Assembly (NCBI GenBank): GCA_031411495.1
Contig: JANOBD010000128.1
Span: forward strand, 1-64,000
Direction of reading: 5' to 3'
Length of the DNA: 64,000 bases
Origin: JANOBD01 sp031411495
GTDB lineage: Bacteria; Planctomycetota; Phycisphaerae; Tepidisphaerales; Tepidisphaeraceae
In this document: positions 15,401 to 23,379 of the stretch, piece after piece
Numbering within the stretch: the first letter of the stretch is position 1
How the letters are laid out: every line of letters begins with the position of its first letter
Program-made: the position numbers and the translations under genes
Notes under the pieces: generated by a model
What the model was told of the DNA's origin: nothing
What the model saw: only the letters and a program-made list of their open reading frames with translations
Databases searched by the model: none

Positions 15401-16471
15401 CTGGCTCGCGATCGTGCTGGTGGCATCGATCCCGACTTTGATGAAGCAGTCGCCGTAGTTGCCATCCCTGGGAAATCCCTGCGCGTCGAAGTTGCTCGCG
15501 GCGGTGTTGAAGCTGCCGTTGCCGGTCTCGAAGTAGAAGTAGCCCTGCGGATCGATCGCGGTGATCCCGCCGCCCTGCCAGATGCCGCCGAGACCGCCGT
15601 TGGGCGTGGTGTTCAGGGCGCGCGTGACGGCGAGCGTGCCGGCGTTAAACCCGACGAGCCAGCCGTGATACGGTCCGGTGTCGCCGTGGCTCGCGAACGC
15701 GACGTACACCTCGCCGTTCTGCAGCACCAGGCCCGGGCGATTCATCTGGCGCATCGCGTTGAAGTAGACACGGTTCTGCCCGCCGACATTCACCGTGCCA
15801 TCGCCGGTTCCGACGGAATAAATGCTCGTGTTGTTCGTGTAGACGCCGGTAGAGGTGTTGCGGATCGTGTCGCCGATGATCGTGCTCGTGTACGAACCGC
15901 TTTGAATGTTGAGCTTGTACAGTCGATAGACGTAGTGAGGCGTGGTCGTCGAGTTGCTGACGATTTCCTTGGTCTTGGCGGTCAGGTAGAGACTGTTGGT
16001 CGACGGATCGATGACCGGCGTCGCTGTGATGCCGACTTCCGGCGAAATGTCGGCGCTGTTGGTATCGGCCGCGGGCATCGGCGTGACCGACGTCGCGCTC
16101 GGCAGGCCATTCGACACACCGATGAACGACTTCTGATACAGGATCGCCCCGCTGTCACTGTCGATCGCGTAGAGCGAGTCGTGCTGCGTCGCGACGAACA
16201 CCGTGTTGTGAATGCCCGGGCTCGAGCCGGTGGTGATGTTGAGGTTCGGCACATAGAGTGGCTGCGAATAGATCTGCCCGTCCACCGCCGTCGCGAAGCG
16301 CTTGCCGAAGCTCGACACCGAAAGATTTCCCGGCGTGATCAGCGTTTCCGTCGCGTTCAGGCCGCTGCTCAGGTTGTCGTTGTGGTACGTCAGCACGCTG
16401 GTCGCCAGCAGCCGGCGACCTTCCAGCAATTCGACGGGTCGACTTCGCACGGATTTCAAAGGCAGGCGCAT
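12401..16471 (-). CDS. Giant exported mosaic protein: LEPR-like leader, PQQ-like propeller, Fn3 repeats, L-type lectin domain, dockerin-like end
   Basis: 1356 residues. N-terminus RPVELLEGRRLLATSV is an LEPR-XLL-like motif seen at the start of planctomycete surface proteins. Residues ~25-590 resemble a PQQ-type beta-propeller (repeated LYAIDSDSGAILY, KVYLIDRD, LKAYDANN). An Fn3 domain with TWQDNASNEDGYEVY follows. Then comes an L-type (legume) lectin-like domain (LNFSAGFAGSTTALNYVGSA ... DGFTFTLQ ... WVGFTGATGG), three more Fn3 domains (WIDNSNTEDGFKILRK, WQDNADNESGFKILRK and one later), a cadherin/SbsA-like segment, and a dockerin-like pair (GDANRDRVVNFDDLLIIAQNY, DGLVNFDDLLVLAQHYG). Probably a secreted or cell-surface carbohydrate-binding protein; no catalytic site was identified. 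Confidence 0.85.
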   Translation of the reverse strand: MRLPLKSVRSRPVELLEGRRLLATSVLTYHNDNLSSGLNATETLITPGNLSVSSFGKRFATAVDGQIYSQPLYVPNLNITTGSSPGIHNTVFVATQHDSLYAIDSDSGAILYQKSFIGVSNGLPSATSVTPMPAADTNSADISPEVGITATPVIDPSTNSLYLTAKTKEIVSNSTTTPHYVYRLYKLNIQSGSYTSTIIGDTIRNTSTGVYTNNTSIYSVGTGDGTVNVGGQNRVYFNAMRQMNRPGLVLQNGEVYVAFASHGDTGPYHGWLVGFNAGTLAVTRALNTTPNGGLGGIWQGGGITAIDPQGYFYFETGNGSFNTAASNFDAQGFPRDGNYGDCFIKVGIDATSTIASQNINGFGLKVVDYFSPFNNAALNSVDRDLGSGGPIILPDSAGSAAHPHLIVGAGKESKVYLIDRDNMGKFDPATDHVVQSQGNAIGSSGSFGSPAFFNGHLYYAGVIDRVRAFTVSNASFVQTSQSTDSIGSLDGTISISANGTNNGLVWLIDRGSSTLKAYDANNLANQVWTSANAANGRDSLGSAVKFSVPTIADGHVFCGTAATLVSYGPPVPPSAPPADPTLLAAAPASGIQIGLTWQDNASNEDGYEVYQSPDNATFTKVATLGVNAQGYLVNGLQSGTPYWFKVRAFNSFNGTSFSGYSSTATATTQSQLPSLNFSAGFAGSTTALNYVGSARIVNGFAELTDGNTGEAGAVWSKTVQDIRRFNVNFTFQLSNASADGFTFTLQRASATAIGGSGGALGYQGIGTSVALKFDLYPTVSETGLYQNGAAPETVGALNMLPNIDTHSGHIISCSLQYNGTTLTQTLTDTVTNGVYSHVYTVNIPAVIGGNSAWVGFTGATGGETAIQDIRTWTFTTVPSSPPAAPTGLTGTPASGTQINLAWIDNSNTEDGFKILRKVGAAGTYSPLTSVGANVTAYMDTALNPDVDYYYQVVATNGAGDSGAAGPVLVHTPVPPITPTNGHYTAITPTSISMAWQDNADNESGFKILRKTGEGQFGEIANLPANSTTYTDNGPGGAGLLPGTEYDYHIQEYNIAGYSDFTGFTIETPTLAPDSLSASILNGQINLTWNVPANNLDPGRLTYNVYRGTTPGGEGATPIATALVSPAFIDSNVQSSVVYYYKVTALDTGGESATSNEASVQAPDTAPPVVQFGSFAYQSSPIQIAFRFNEDVSGSLSLADVSVVNLTTSAIVNPITFSYEALTNTATFNFASGPLIDGNYRATLNASGITDSAGNALDGDANGSAGGNYNLDFYFLNGDANRDRVVNFDDLLIIAQNYDQGGKTFSQGNVDYSVDGLVNFDDLLVLAQHYGTSVLTSAVTSVPSARVSRSRFADVLQ

Positions 16472-16791
16472 CGCATTTCTCCAGGGTGTTAGGCTACGTT
16501 GAGCAACTCCCTTCTAAGGCGACACCGTTTCTGCGCCAACGAGAATACCGGTTTGCCCCGGTCTGACCGGGCAAAGTGCGACAGGTTGTCTGGCCTTTAC
16601 CGCACAATCGCGAGAAGCCGGCCCAAAGGAGCGGTTTCAGGCGGGCAAGCGAAAATCGGAAGGAGAATGGGCGTTGCAGGCACACCCTCGGCTCAAGCCC
16701 GCAAGGCGTCAGGCCGCGGTCGAAGACGATGCGGGCGAGTCCGACGACAGCCGGTAGTGGACCTCAGTACCTCGAGCGCACACGGAGATGT
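16472..16791. other. Intergenic region with one hairpin
   Basis: About 320 bases upstream of the giant protein gene and downstream of the pseudopilin-like gene (both minus strand). 16551-16576 can form a hairpin (TTTGCCC(C)GGT / ACCGGGCAAAG, one bulge), but without a T-run on either strand. On the minus strand GGAGAAATGCG just before the start is a plausible ribosome site. No RNA family could be assigned. Confidence 0.4.
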
Positions 16792-17841
16792 TCATTTAAC
16801 GGTCTGCACCATGTCATCAATGACGGTCGTTTCGACGATGCCGTTGTTATCCCACCAATATCCGCACTCGTCCATCAATCCCAGGTAGAGTCGGGTCGCA
16901 CCTGTAGGGACAACGAAGTTCTGAAGATCGCCGGCTGAGTTGATGCCATCGCCGATGAAGAAGACCTGCTTCAGCTGAGGCGCGAGGGTGACGAAATCCC
17001 TGCTGGTCGAGGTCGAAAAATCCGCGGCCGCCGCGGCGGAAAAGGTGCTCGGCTGCCGATCGTCGACAAAGATTCCCACCAGGCTCTGCAGCGGAGCCGA
17101 TGTCTGGCCAATCCCGTTGGCGGAGGTTTGCGTCATCATGCGGATGCTGGTGGCGCCATCCGGGCCGTAACTTCCGGCGCTGCCGCTGGCCCAGCTGGTG
17201 GTGCCGGTCACCTGTCGAAAGGCGATTCTGCGGCCCGACGAGACCGCCAGACCCGTTACCTGCTCCGGCGATTGCTCAGGCGCCACGCTGTTTTGTGGGT
17301 TCGTCCCGGTTTTTGCGACGATCGAGCCGCTCGGCATTCCGGCCAACCACGGACATGCATCCGCTTCGATCGTTGTCTTGACGATACGGCCACGCGTTGC
17401 GATCGAGACCGCTCGGACATCAACCGAACTCTGGCCGATCAGAAAACCCCATAGGACGGGGATGGCTGTTTGCGTTGCCGCCGATCGACGCGCCGTGACG
17501 CGAACTGCCGTCGCCGAGAGGCGTTGATCGCTCGGCAACGGGAGGAACGATTTCGTCTCCGGATCCCAAGTCCCAAACTCGATGTCGTTGTTCCGATCGA
17601 CGCTCACCGACGTGCCAGATGTGCTGTTTTCCGAAGCGATCGCAATGACGGAATCTTGAACCGCGGTCGGCCCTTGCGAAAGCGACGCTGCGCCGGCGCG
17701 CGCCGCCGCATCGACGGCCGACTGCAGCTCGTTGCGGGCAAAAAGGACGCGACCGTAGTCGACCGATAACGTCATGAACCCGGTGATGGCAATCGCGCTG
17801 ACGCCCGCCATGATTAGTACATTGCCGTGCCGTGATCTCAC
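16792..17841 (-). CDS. TadE/TadG-like (Flp pilus-type) exported protein with lectin-like C-terminus
   Basis: 349 residues. The N-terminus RHGNVLIMAGVSAIAITGFMTLSVDYGRVLFARNELQSAVDAAARAGA is the classic TadG/TadE-type pilus-assembly helix: one membrane anchor then an Ala-rich helix ('LQ.A.DAAALAGA'). The middle is low-complexity and Ser/Thr-rich. The end, VPTGATRLYLGLMDECGYWWDNNG, resembles the carbohydrate-binding region of PA-IL-like domains (IPDGATRLYLG...DNNGS). GTG at 17839-17841 is preceded by GGAGGCGGGAA and so is the preferred start. No other tad genes are nearby, so it may be a stand-alone surface protein rather than part of a pilus cluster. Confidence 0.75.
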   Translation of the reverse strand: MRSRHGNVLIMAGVSAIAITGFMTLSVDYGRVLFARNELQSAVDAAARAGAASLSQGPTAVQDSVIAIASENSTSGTSVSVDRNNDIEFGTWDPETKSFLPLPSDQRLSATAVRVTARRSAATQTAIPVLWGFLIGQSSVDVRAVSIATRGRIVKTTIEADACPWLAGMPSGSIVAKTGTNPQNSVAPEQSPEQVTGLAVSSGRRIAFRQVTGTTSWASGSAGSYGPDGATSIRMMTQTSANGIGQTSAPLQSLVGIFVDDRQPSTFSAAAAADFSTSTSRDFVTLAPQLKQVFFIGDGINSAGDLQNFVVPTGATRLYLGLMDECGYWWDNNGIVETTVIDDMVQTVK

Positions 17842-18161
17842 TTCCCGCCTCCAAGATTAAAACAATGACCTGAGGCGTGCTTCTCGCCTCCGCGCTCTAC
17901 AGCGCGGCAGATAATTGCCTTTCACCCCTGAATTACGATTCGGAATCGGGAGGGCAAATTCAAGCTAATTCTTGAAAGGTAGCCGAAGAGTCCGACAATC
18001 CGCCGCGGTCAGATAAACCGCGGCTGCAGACGTCGGACGGAGCGACGGGCACGTCACAAATTCGCATTTTCAGACGGGTCGCGGCGCGCCAGATCACGCC
18101 GAGGCGTGTCGGCGTGCGGGCATCTGTATTGATGAGAAAAGGGGAAATGCAGATCGGCGCC
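17842..18161. other. Intergenic region upstream of the pseudopilin-like gene
   Basis: About 320 bases between trpB (ends 18162) and the TadG-like gene, both on the minus strand. It holds the strong ribosome site of the latter and presumably its promoter. No clear terminator for trpB and no leader-peptide/attenuator arrangement was seen. Confidence 0.45.
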
Positions 18162-19376
18162 TCACACTGCCTGTCCGCTCTCCATCGCCAATAGACGGCT
18201 GGCTTCCTGAACGTCCTTGTCGCCGCGGCCCGACAGATTAATCACGATGCTCTGGCCCTTCTTCATCGTCGGCGCGAGCTTGATCGCCTGTGCGACGGCA
18301 TGGGCCGTTTCGAGCGCCGGGATGATCCCTTCGAGTAGCGCGAGCTTCTTGAACGCTTCGAGCGCTTCGTGGTCCGTGATCGATACGTATTCCACCCGGC
18401 CGCTGTCTTTCCAGAACGCGTGTTCCGGCCCGACACCGGGATAGTCGAGGCCGGCCGAGCACGAATGGACGCTGGCGGTCTGGCCGTCTTCATCCTGCAG
18501 GACGTAGCTCTTGGCGCCGTGGAGGACGCCGGGCTTACCCATGCTGAGCGTGGCGGCGTGCTGACCGAGCGCGGTGCCGAGCCCGCCGGCTTCGACGCCG
18601 ACCATTTTCACATTTTTATCGTCGACGAACGGGTGGAACATTCCCGCGGCATTCGATCCGCCGCCGACGCAGGCGATGACGACATCCGGCAGCTTGCCGG
18701 TCGTCGCCAGACACTGTTCACGCGATTCGATGCCGATGACGGATTGGAAGTCGCGGACCAAGGTCGGGAACGGGTGCGGCCCGGCGACGGAACCGATGAT
18801 GTAGTGGGTGTGACCGACCGATCCCATCCACTCGCGCATCGCTTCATTGAGCGCATCCTTGAGCGTCTTTTGCCCGCTCTGCACCTCGACGACCTTCGCG
18901 CCCATGAGTTTCATGCGGAAGACGTTCAGGTTCTGCCGACGGACATCTTCCGCGCCCATGTAAACGGTGCATTCGAAGCCGAAGAGCGCGGCCGCGGTCG
19001 CCGAAGCAACGCCGTGCTGGCCGGCACCGGTCTCGGCGATGATCCGCTTCTTGCCCATGCGTTTGCAGAGCAGCGCCTGGCCGATGGTGTTGTTGATCTT
19101 GTGGGCACCGGTGTGGTTCAGGTCTTCCCGCTTGAGGAAGATCCTCGCCCCGCCGAGCGCTTCGGTGAGCCGCTCGGCAAAATAGAATCGCGACGGCCGG
19201 CCGACGTAGTCGCGCAGGTAGCGGTGGAACTCTTCCTGAAACTTCGGATCGTTCTTGGCGCGGATGTACTCGGCCTCGAGTTCTTCGAGCGCGGTCACGA
19301 GCGTCTCGGGCACGTAGATGCCACCATAGGGGCCGAAATGGCTGGGAAGGGTCGATTCAGGTGCGGTCGCGGTCAT
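18162..19376 (-). CDS. trpB: Tryptophan synthase beta chain
   Basis: 404 residues, normal family length. Begins LPSHFGPYGGIYVPETL and carries the PLP lysine Lys93 in LNHTGAHKINN, the ETGAGQHGVA loop, the phosphate-binding GGGSNAAGMF and the closing SGRGDKD. Catalyses indole plus serine to tryptophan with the alpha subunit. This is the standard TrpB1 type, not TrpB2. trpA is not adjacent within the window, so the trp genes appear dispersed. ATG at 19374-19376 matches the family start; an upstream in-frame start at 19436 would add a hydrophobic leader not seen in TrpB. Confidence 0.97.
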   Translation of the reverse strand: MTATAPESTLPSHFGPYGGIYVPETLVTALEELEAEYIRAKNDPKFQEEFHRYLRDYVGRPSRFYFAERLTEALGGARIFLKREDLNHTGAHKINNTIGQALLCKRMGKKRIIAETGAGQHGVASATAAALFGFECTVYMGAEDVRRQNLNVFRMKLMGAKVVEVQSGQKTLKDALNEAMREWMGSVGHTHYIIGSVAGPHPFPTLVRDFQSVIGIESREQCLATTGKLPDVVIACVGGGSNAAGMFHPFVDDKNVKMVGVEAGGLGTALGQHAATLSMGKPGVLHGAKSYVLQDEDGQTASVHSCSAGLDYPGVGPEHAFWKDSGRVEYVSITDHEALEAFKKLALLEGIIPALETAHAVAQAIKLAPTMKKGQSIVINLSGRGDKDVQEASRLLAMESGQAV

Positions 19377-19422
19377 GGCGAGACTGTATGAGAGGTCTGT
19401 CGCGAAAACCAATGCGGAGTAG

Positions 19423-19906
19423 AACCACGAAGTCACGAAGTCACGAAGTTGCAGCTTGGCGTTTCAGTTGATTATCCGCTTGATCTGGTCTTTCAAGTAC
19501 CTGGCATTGAAGTTCACGAGGATGCCGAGCCGTTTTTCAGAAAGTTTGAGGTAAGTAAGAACCTGGGCGTCGAATAGTGGGACCAGCTTCTCCACGGCTT
19601 TGAGCTCGATCACGACCAGACCGTTCACCAGTAGATCAATGCGGAAGTTGGCATCCAACTTCATCCCGTCATAGAGGATGGGAACCAAAACCTGGCGCTC
19701 GACAATCAGTCCGCGCTTTCGAAGCTCATACTCCAGACAGATTTCGTATACCGACTCGAGTAAACCCGGCCCGAGTTGTTCATACACGGCATAAATGGCA
19801 TCGACGACAATCGACGCGATTCGCTCTATTTCTTCACTCGTCGATTCGCCGTAGGCCATCGCGGATTTCCAGATTGCAGCTTCGTGACTTCGTGGCTTCG
19901 TGGTTA
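19423..19906. mobile_element. Inverted-repeat cassette carrying a GxxExxY gene
   Basis: Left repeat 19423-19454 and right repeat 19876-19907 are near-perfect inverted copies of about 30 bases, built from tandem 'CACGAAGT' units (ACCACGAAGTCACGAAG and its complement CTTCGTGACTTCGTGG), with one or two differences. They tightly frame the GxxExxY gene. The right repeat contains the stop codon of the neighbouring membrane-protein gene (TAA at 19904-19906). No transposase gene is present. The layout suggests a non-autonomous cassette of about 485 bases. Confidence 0.75.
19464..19859 (-). CDS. GxxExxY family protein
   Basis: 131 residues. Contains the family motif GPGLLESVYE near residue 30 (G-x-x-E-x-x-Y), then LEYELRKRGL, the nuclease-like strand FRIDLLVNGLVVIELKAVEKL (D...ExK arrangement as in PD-(D/E)XK proteins) and the conserved end LGILVNFNARYLKDQIKRII. 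The biochemical function of this family is not established; the D-ExK pattern suggests a nuclease relative. ATG at 19857-19859 begins the conserved MAYGESTSEEIERIA. Flanking inverted repeats suggest it travels as a cassette. Confidence 0.85.
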   Translation of the reverse strand: MAYGESTSEEIERIASIVVDAIYAVYEQLGPGLLESVYEICLEYELRKRGLIVERQVLVPILYDGMKLDANFRIDLLVNGLVVIELKAVEKLVPLFDAQVLTYLKLSEKRLGILVNFNARYLKDQIKRIIN

Positions 19907-20809
19907 GTTCTTCTTCTCTGGCTCCAGCGCGTCTTCCGGGATCAACCCGCGCCCGATCCAGTAGCCGTAGATCGACCCGGCCACGCCCGCCGATGCGTAA
20001 TCGAGCGGCATCGCCCGCGCGAGCGCGCCGAAGTAGCCCGCCACGTCGCCGATCGGCAGATTGGCCGTGCCGCGAAAGCTCGTGGCGATATATCCGACGA
20101 TTCCCACGATAAACGGCCCCGCCCAGAAGTAGATGCTCGGCCTGGCCGGGATGAAGCGCACCGTGCTCATCGATGCCAGCAGCGCGCTCACGAAGACCAT
20201 GCCGGTCACCTGCATGCGCTCGTCGCTGCGGAGCGTGAGCAGGAGCAACACCATCATCACCAGCGCCTGGGTGAACGTGGCCAGCAGCCGCTGGCCGAGC
20301 GGTTCGGCCGGCGGACGGACGAGATCGAGGTCGGCATCGTCCGGGATGACATTCTTCGTGACCAAGCTGCGTACGATGAAATAGACGCCGGCAAGGATCA
20401 GGCCCAGGAGGACCAGTTCCACACCAAGCAGTTGAAGCGTCTGGGCGGTGGGATGGGCGTGGTAGACATCGCGCGCCATGCCGCCGTTGCGCCGGAATGA
20501 CCAGAGCGCGCACGCCGCCACGAACAGCCCCGCATCCGGCCGGATCTGCCGGCCGACATAGGTCGCGGCGCCGCCGACGAGAATCGTCCAGAGGAGAGTC
20601 GTGACCAGCATCGGCACGCGGCGCGGGTCGAGCAGGATGCTCGAGTTAAAGCCCGGCTCGTAGAAGAAGCCGACAACATTGATCAGCAGCGACGTCGCGA
20701 AATACGCGAGCGCCGAGAGGATCACCAGCCCCCAGAACTGGACGCGCGAAAGCGATGCCGGGTTTTCTTCCTGCGAATCATCCAACTGTGCGGCTGCGGA
20801 ATGGGACAT
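19904..20809 (-). CDS. Polytopic membrane protein of unknown function
   Basis: 301 residues with about seven hydrophobic segments (for example FWGLVILSALAYFATSLLI, MLVTTLLWTILVGGAATYV, LLGVELVLLGLILAGVYFIV, ALVMMVLLLLTL, FWAGPFIVGIVGYIATSF). No family recognised. The first ~25 residues (SHSAAAQLDDSQEENPAS) are polar and probably cytoplasmic; the end PEDALEPEKKN is charged. ATG at 20807-20809 was chosen. Its stop codon lies inside the right inverted repeat of the adjacent cassette, so the cassette insertion may have set or trimmed its C-terminus. Confidence 0.7.
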   Translation of the reverse strand: MSHSAAAQLDDSQEENPASLSRVQFWGLVILSALAYFATSLLINVVGFFYEPGFNSSILLDPRRVPMLVTTLLWTILVGGAATYVGRQIRPDAGLFVAACALWSFRRNGGMARDVYHAHPTAQTLQLLGVELVLLGLILAGVYFIVRSLVTKNVIPDDADLDLVRPPAEPLGQRLLATFTQALVMMVLLLLTLRSDERMQVTGMVFVSALLASMSTVRFIPARPSIYFWAGPFIVGIVGYIATSFRGTANLPIGDVAGYFGALARAMPLDYASAGVAGSIYGYWIGRGLIPEDALEPEKKN

Positions 20810-20888
20810 TCTTGAGATTAGATCGATTCGCGGCCCTGCCGTCCACGTCGGCATTGCTACAATGAGGGTCTGAGAAAAGAGTCAAGGA

Positions 20889-23318
20889 ATGACCAGCACA
20901 CAGGCCAACCTCTTCGCCGATCCCGAGCCGACGCCGACTGGCAAATTGATCGCCCGCGTGGCGATCGAGCGCGGCATCGACAAGCTGCTCGACTACGCCC
21001 TCCCCGCGAAGCTCGACGCCGATCTGCTCGTCGGCCAGCGCGTCCGCGTGCCGCTGGGGCGAGGCAACAAGCTCACGCACGGATTTGTGGCCGCCATCGT
21101 CCACGAGACGACATTCGACAAAAAGCTCAAAACCCTCCACTCGATCGCGGACGAGCGGCCACTGCTGAACGCCGGCCTGATGCAATTGGCGATCTGGATC
21201 AGCCGGTACTACTTCACACCGTTCGGCATGGTGCTCGACAATCTGATTCCCAGCGCCGTGAAGAAACGCGTGGGCGTGAAGAGCATCCGCGTGATCAAGC
21301 CCGTCTGGGGGCCGGAGCAGATCCAGGAATTGATCGAGAAGACCAAGGCGAAGAAGCGGCGGACGGTGTTGGCGCGGATCCTCCAACTCCCTTCTGATCA
21401 GACCATCGAACTGAGCCGGCTCGCGATGGAAGCGGATGTGAAGATGGGCGCGATCACCCCGCTCATCAAGGCCGGCGTCGTCAAAGTCGAGCGCGTGGAC
21501 TCCTACGCGTTCGAAAGCCGCGCGCAGGCAATGCCCTCGCTCGTGCCTTCGAGTGAGCACCCGAAGCTGAACGACGAACAGCACAAAGCATTTGAAGACA
21601 TCGGCTCCCGCCTCTTCGGTGGCTTCTCGGTGCATCTGCTCTTTGGCGTCACGGGCTCGGGGAAGACCGAGGTCTACCTCCGCGCGATCAACGAGGTGGT
21701 GATGCAGGGAAAGAGCGCGATCGTCCTCGTCCCCGAGATCGCACTCACGCCGCAGACCGTCCGACGATTCACCCAGCGGTTCGAGCGAGTGGCCGTCATG
21801 CACAGCGGGCTCACCAGCGTCGAACGTCACAAGCAGTGGCAAACCATCACCGACGGCAAAGCGCAAGTCGTCGTCGGCGCGCGGTCCGGCGTCTTCGCGA
21901 ACCTGCCGAACCTCGGCCTGATCGTCGTCGATGAAGAACACGAATCCAGCTACAAACAGGACCAGGCCCCCCGCTATCACGCCCGCGACGTCGCCATCAA
22001 ACGCGGCCAGATCGAAAACGTTCCGGTGATCCTCGGCAGCGCGACGCCGAGCCTGGAGATGTGGGCGAAAGTCAGTGGGCAGTATGCAGTGGGCAGTGGG
22101 CAGTTGGATAAAAATGCGGAAAGCACAGAGACGCGTATTTCTGATCCTGCCCACCGCCCACTGCCCACCGCCCACTTTCTCCTCCACACCCTCGCGAAGC
22201 GAGTAAGCAACCGCCCGATGCCCGATGTCGAGATCATCGACATGAAGGAAGCGAACAAGCTCCGCCGCGGCATGCACCTGCTCTCGCCGCGGATGGAGAC
22301 GGTGCTCAAACACATCCTCGACCAGAAGCAGCAGGCGATCCTTCTGCTCAACCGTCGCGGCTATTCGAATTTCATCTACTGCTCATCGTGTCAGGAGCCG
22401 ATCGGCTGCAAGTTCTGCGACAAGACGATGACGTACCACCGCGGCGTCGATCTCAAGCCCACCGATCGCACCGCCGCCGGCGCAGTGCATGCCGGGCAGA
22501 TCATCTGCCACTACTGCCTCGCGGTTCAAACGCTGCCGCAGGTCTGCCCCACGTGCGGCAAGAAGCTCACGCTCTTTGGCCTGGGCACGCAGCGGGTCGA
22601 GGAAGAACTCAATGCCAAGTTCCCGAGCCTGAACTTCGCCCGCGTCGACTCCGACACCATGCGCGGCGAGCGAAGCTACGAAGAGCTCCTTTCGAAGTTC
22701 GGCGCGGGTGAGATCCAGGTGCTCATGGGCACGCAGATGCTCGCCAAAGGCCTCGACTTCCCTAACGTCACGCTCGTCGGCGTCATTAACGGCGACACGG
22801 CACTTTCGCTGCCCGACTTCCGCGCCGGCGAGCGGACGTTCCAGCTTCTTACGCAGGTCGCGGGTCGTGCCGGCCGCGGCGAGAAGCCCGGCCGGGTGAT
22901 CGTGCAGAGCTTCAACCCGCACGACGAGACGATCCAGCTCGCCCTCACGCAGGACTACGTGAACTTTGCCACGCGCGAGCTCGAAAGCCGAAAGAGCGTG
23001 AACCTCCCGCCGTTCGAGCGGCAGGTGCGGATCGTGATTCGGGATGAGAAGGAAGAGGTCGTCGTCGAGCGTGCCGAGGCGCTCGCGGAAGAATTGCGCG
23101 AAGCGATCACGACGCAGAATGCGCCGGTGGTCATCAAAAACGACGGCCCGATCCCCTGCGCCATCGGCCGAATCGCCGGCTACATCCGTCTGCAGATCCT
23201 GCTGACGTCTCACAGCGCTGGCGCGATCCAGCGCGTGCTGGGATCGCTGCGCAACTCGAAGCAACTGGTATCGAACGACCGGATCGCGATCGATGTGGAC
23301 CCGATCTCGCTGCTGTGA
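20889..23318 (+). CDS. priA: Primosomal replication restart helicase PriA, with a repeat-encoded insertion
   Basis: 809 residues. N-terminal DNA-binding domain (ARVAIERGIDKLLDYALP ... GQRVRVPLGRG), Walker A GVTGSGKTEVYL (253-264), DEEH box (VVDEEHESSYKQ), SATPS motif III, zinc-binding Cys array (CSSCQEPIGCKFC ... CHYC ... CPTCGKK), GLGTQRVEEEL, and motif VI QVAGRAGRG. It reloads the replicative helicase at stalled forks. Two insertions stand out: residues ~395-431 (GQYAVGSGQ ... HRPLPTAHF) are encoded by a palindromic repeat and lie just after motif III, and ~15 extra residues sit within the zinc region (GVDLKPTDRTAAGAVHAG). Both keep the frame. Confidence 0.96.
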   Translation: MTSTQANLFADPEPTPTGKLIARVAIERGIDKLLDYALPAKLDADLLVGQRVRVPLGRGNKLTHGFVAAIVHETTFDKKLKTLHSIADERPLLNAGLMQLAIWISRYYFTPFGMVLDNLIPSAVKKRVGVKSIRVIKPVWGPEQIQELIEKTKAKKRRTVLARILQLPSDQTIELSRLAMEADVKMGAITPLIKAGVVKVERVDSYAFESRAQAMPSLVPSSEHPKLNDEQHKAFEDIGSRLFGGFSVHLLFGVTGSGKTEVYLRAINEVVMQGKSAIVLVPEIALTPQTVRRFTQRFERVAVMHSGLTSVERHKQWQTITDGKAQVVVGARSGVFANLPNLGLIVVDEEHESSYKQDQAPRYHARDVAIKRGQIENVPVILGSATPSLEMWAKVSGQYAVGSGQLDKNAESTETRISDPAHRPLPTAHFLLHTLAKRVSNRPMPDVEIIDMKEANKLRRGMHLLSPRMETVLKHILDQKQQAILLLNRRGYSNFIYCSSCQEPIGCKFCDKTMTYHRGVDLKPTDRTAAGAVHAGQIICHYCLAVQTLPQVCPTCGKKLTLFGLGTQRVEEELNAKFPSLNFARVDSDTMRGERSYEELLSKFGAGEIQVLMGTQMLAKGLDFPNVTLVGVINGDTALSLPDFRAGERTFQLLTQVAGRAGRGEKPGRVIVQSFNPHDETIQLALTQDYVNFATRELESRKSVNLPPFERQVRIVIRDEKEEVVVERAEALAEELREAITTQNAPVVIKNDGPIPCAIGRIAGYIRLQILLTSHSAGAIQRVLGSLRNSKQLVSNDRIAIDVDPISLL
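22071..22178. repeat. In-frame palindromic heptamer-repeat element in priA
   Basis: Left arm 22071-22107 consists of imperfect tandem GGGCAGT heptamers (GTGGGCAGTGGGCAGT). Right arm 22147-22178 is the complement (GCCCACTGCCCACCGCCCAC). The spacer is about 39 bases. Translated in the priA frame it gives SGQYAVGSGQ and HRPLPTAHF, absent from ordinary PriA proteins such as that of E. coli at this position. The element adds about 37 residues between helicase motif III and the following strand. Confidence 0.88.
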
Positions 23319-23379
23319 GCCAAGCCCATTCGACGCCCCAGAGTTGATACTAATCGTGCGATCGCGAAAGGGTCTCAAT

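Noticed and set aside
16475..16576. Cyclic-di-GMP-I riboswitch-like pattern (minus strand GGGGCAAACC followed by GCGCAGAAAC)
   Set aside because: The second conserved segment (GACGCAAAGCC) and tetraloop receptor do not match, and the stems cannot be drawn consistently.
19423..19907. Tandem short units as a CRISPR array
   Set aside because: Units are adjacent 7-8-mers without unique spacers and occur as an inverted pair around one gene; no cas genes.
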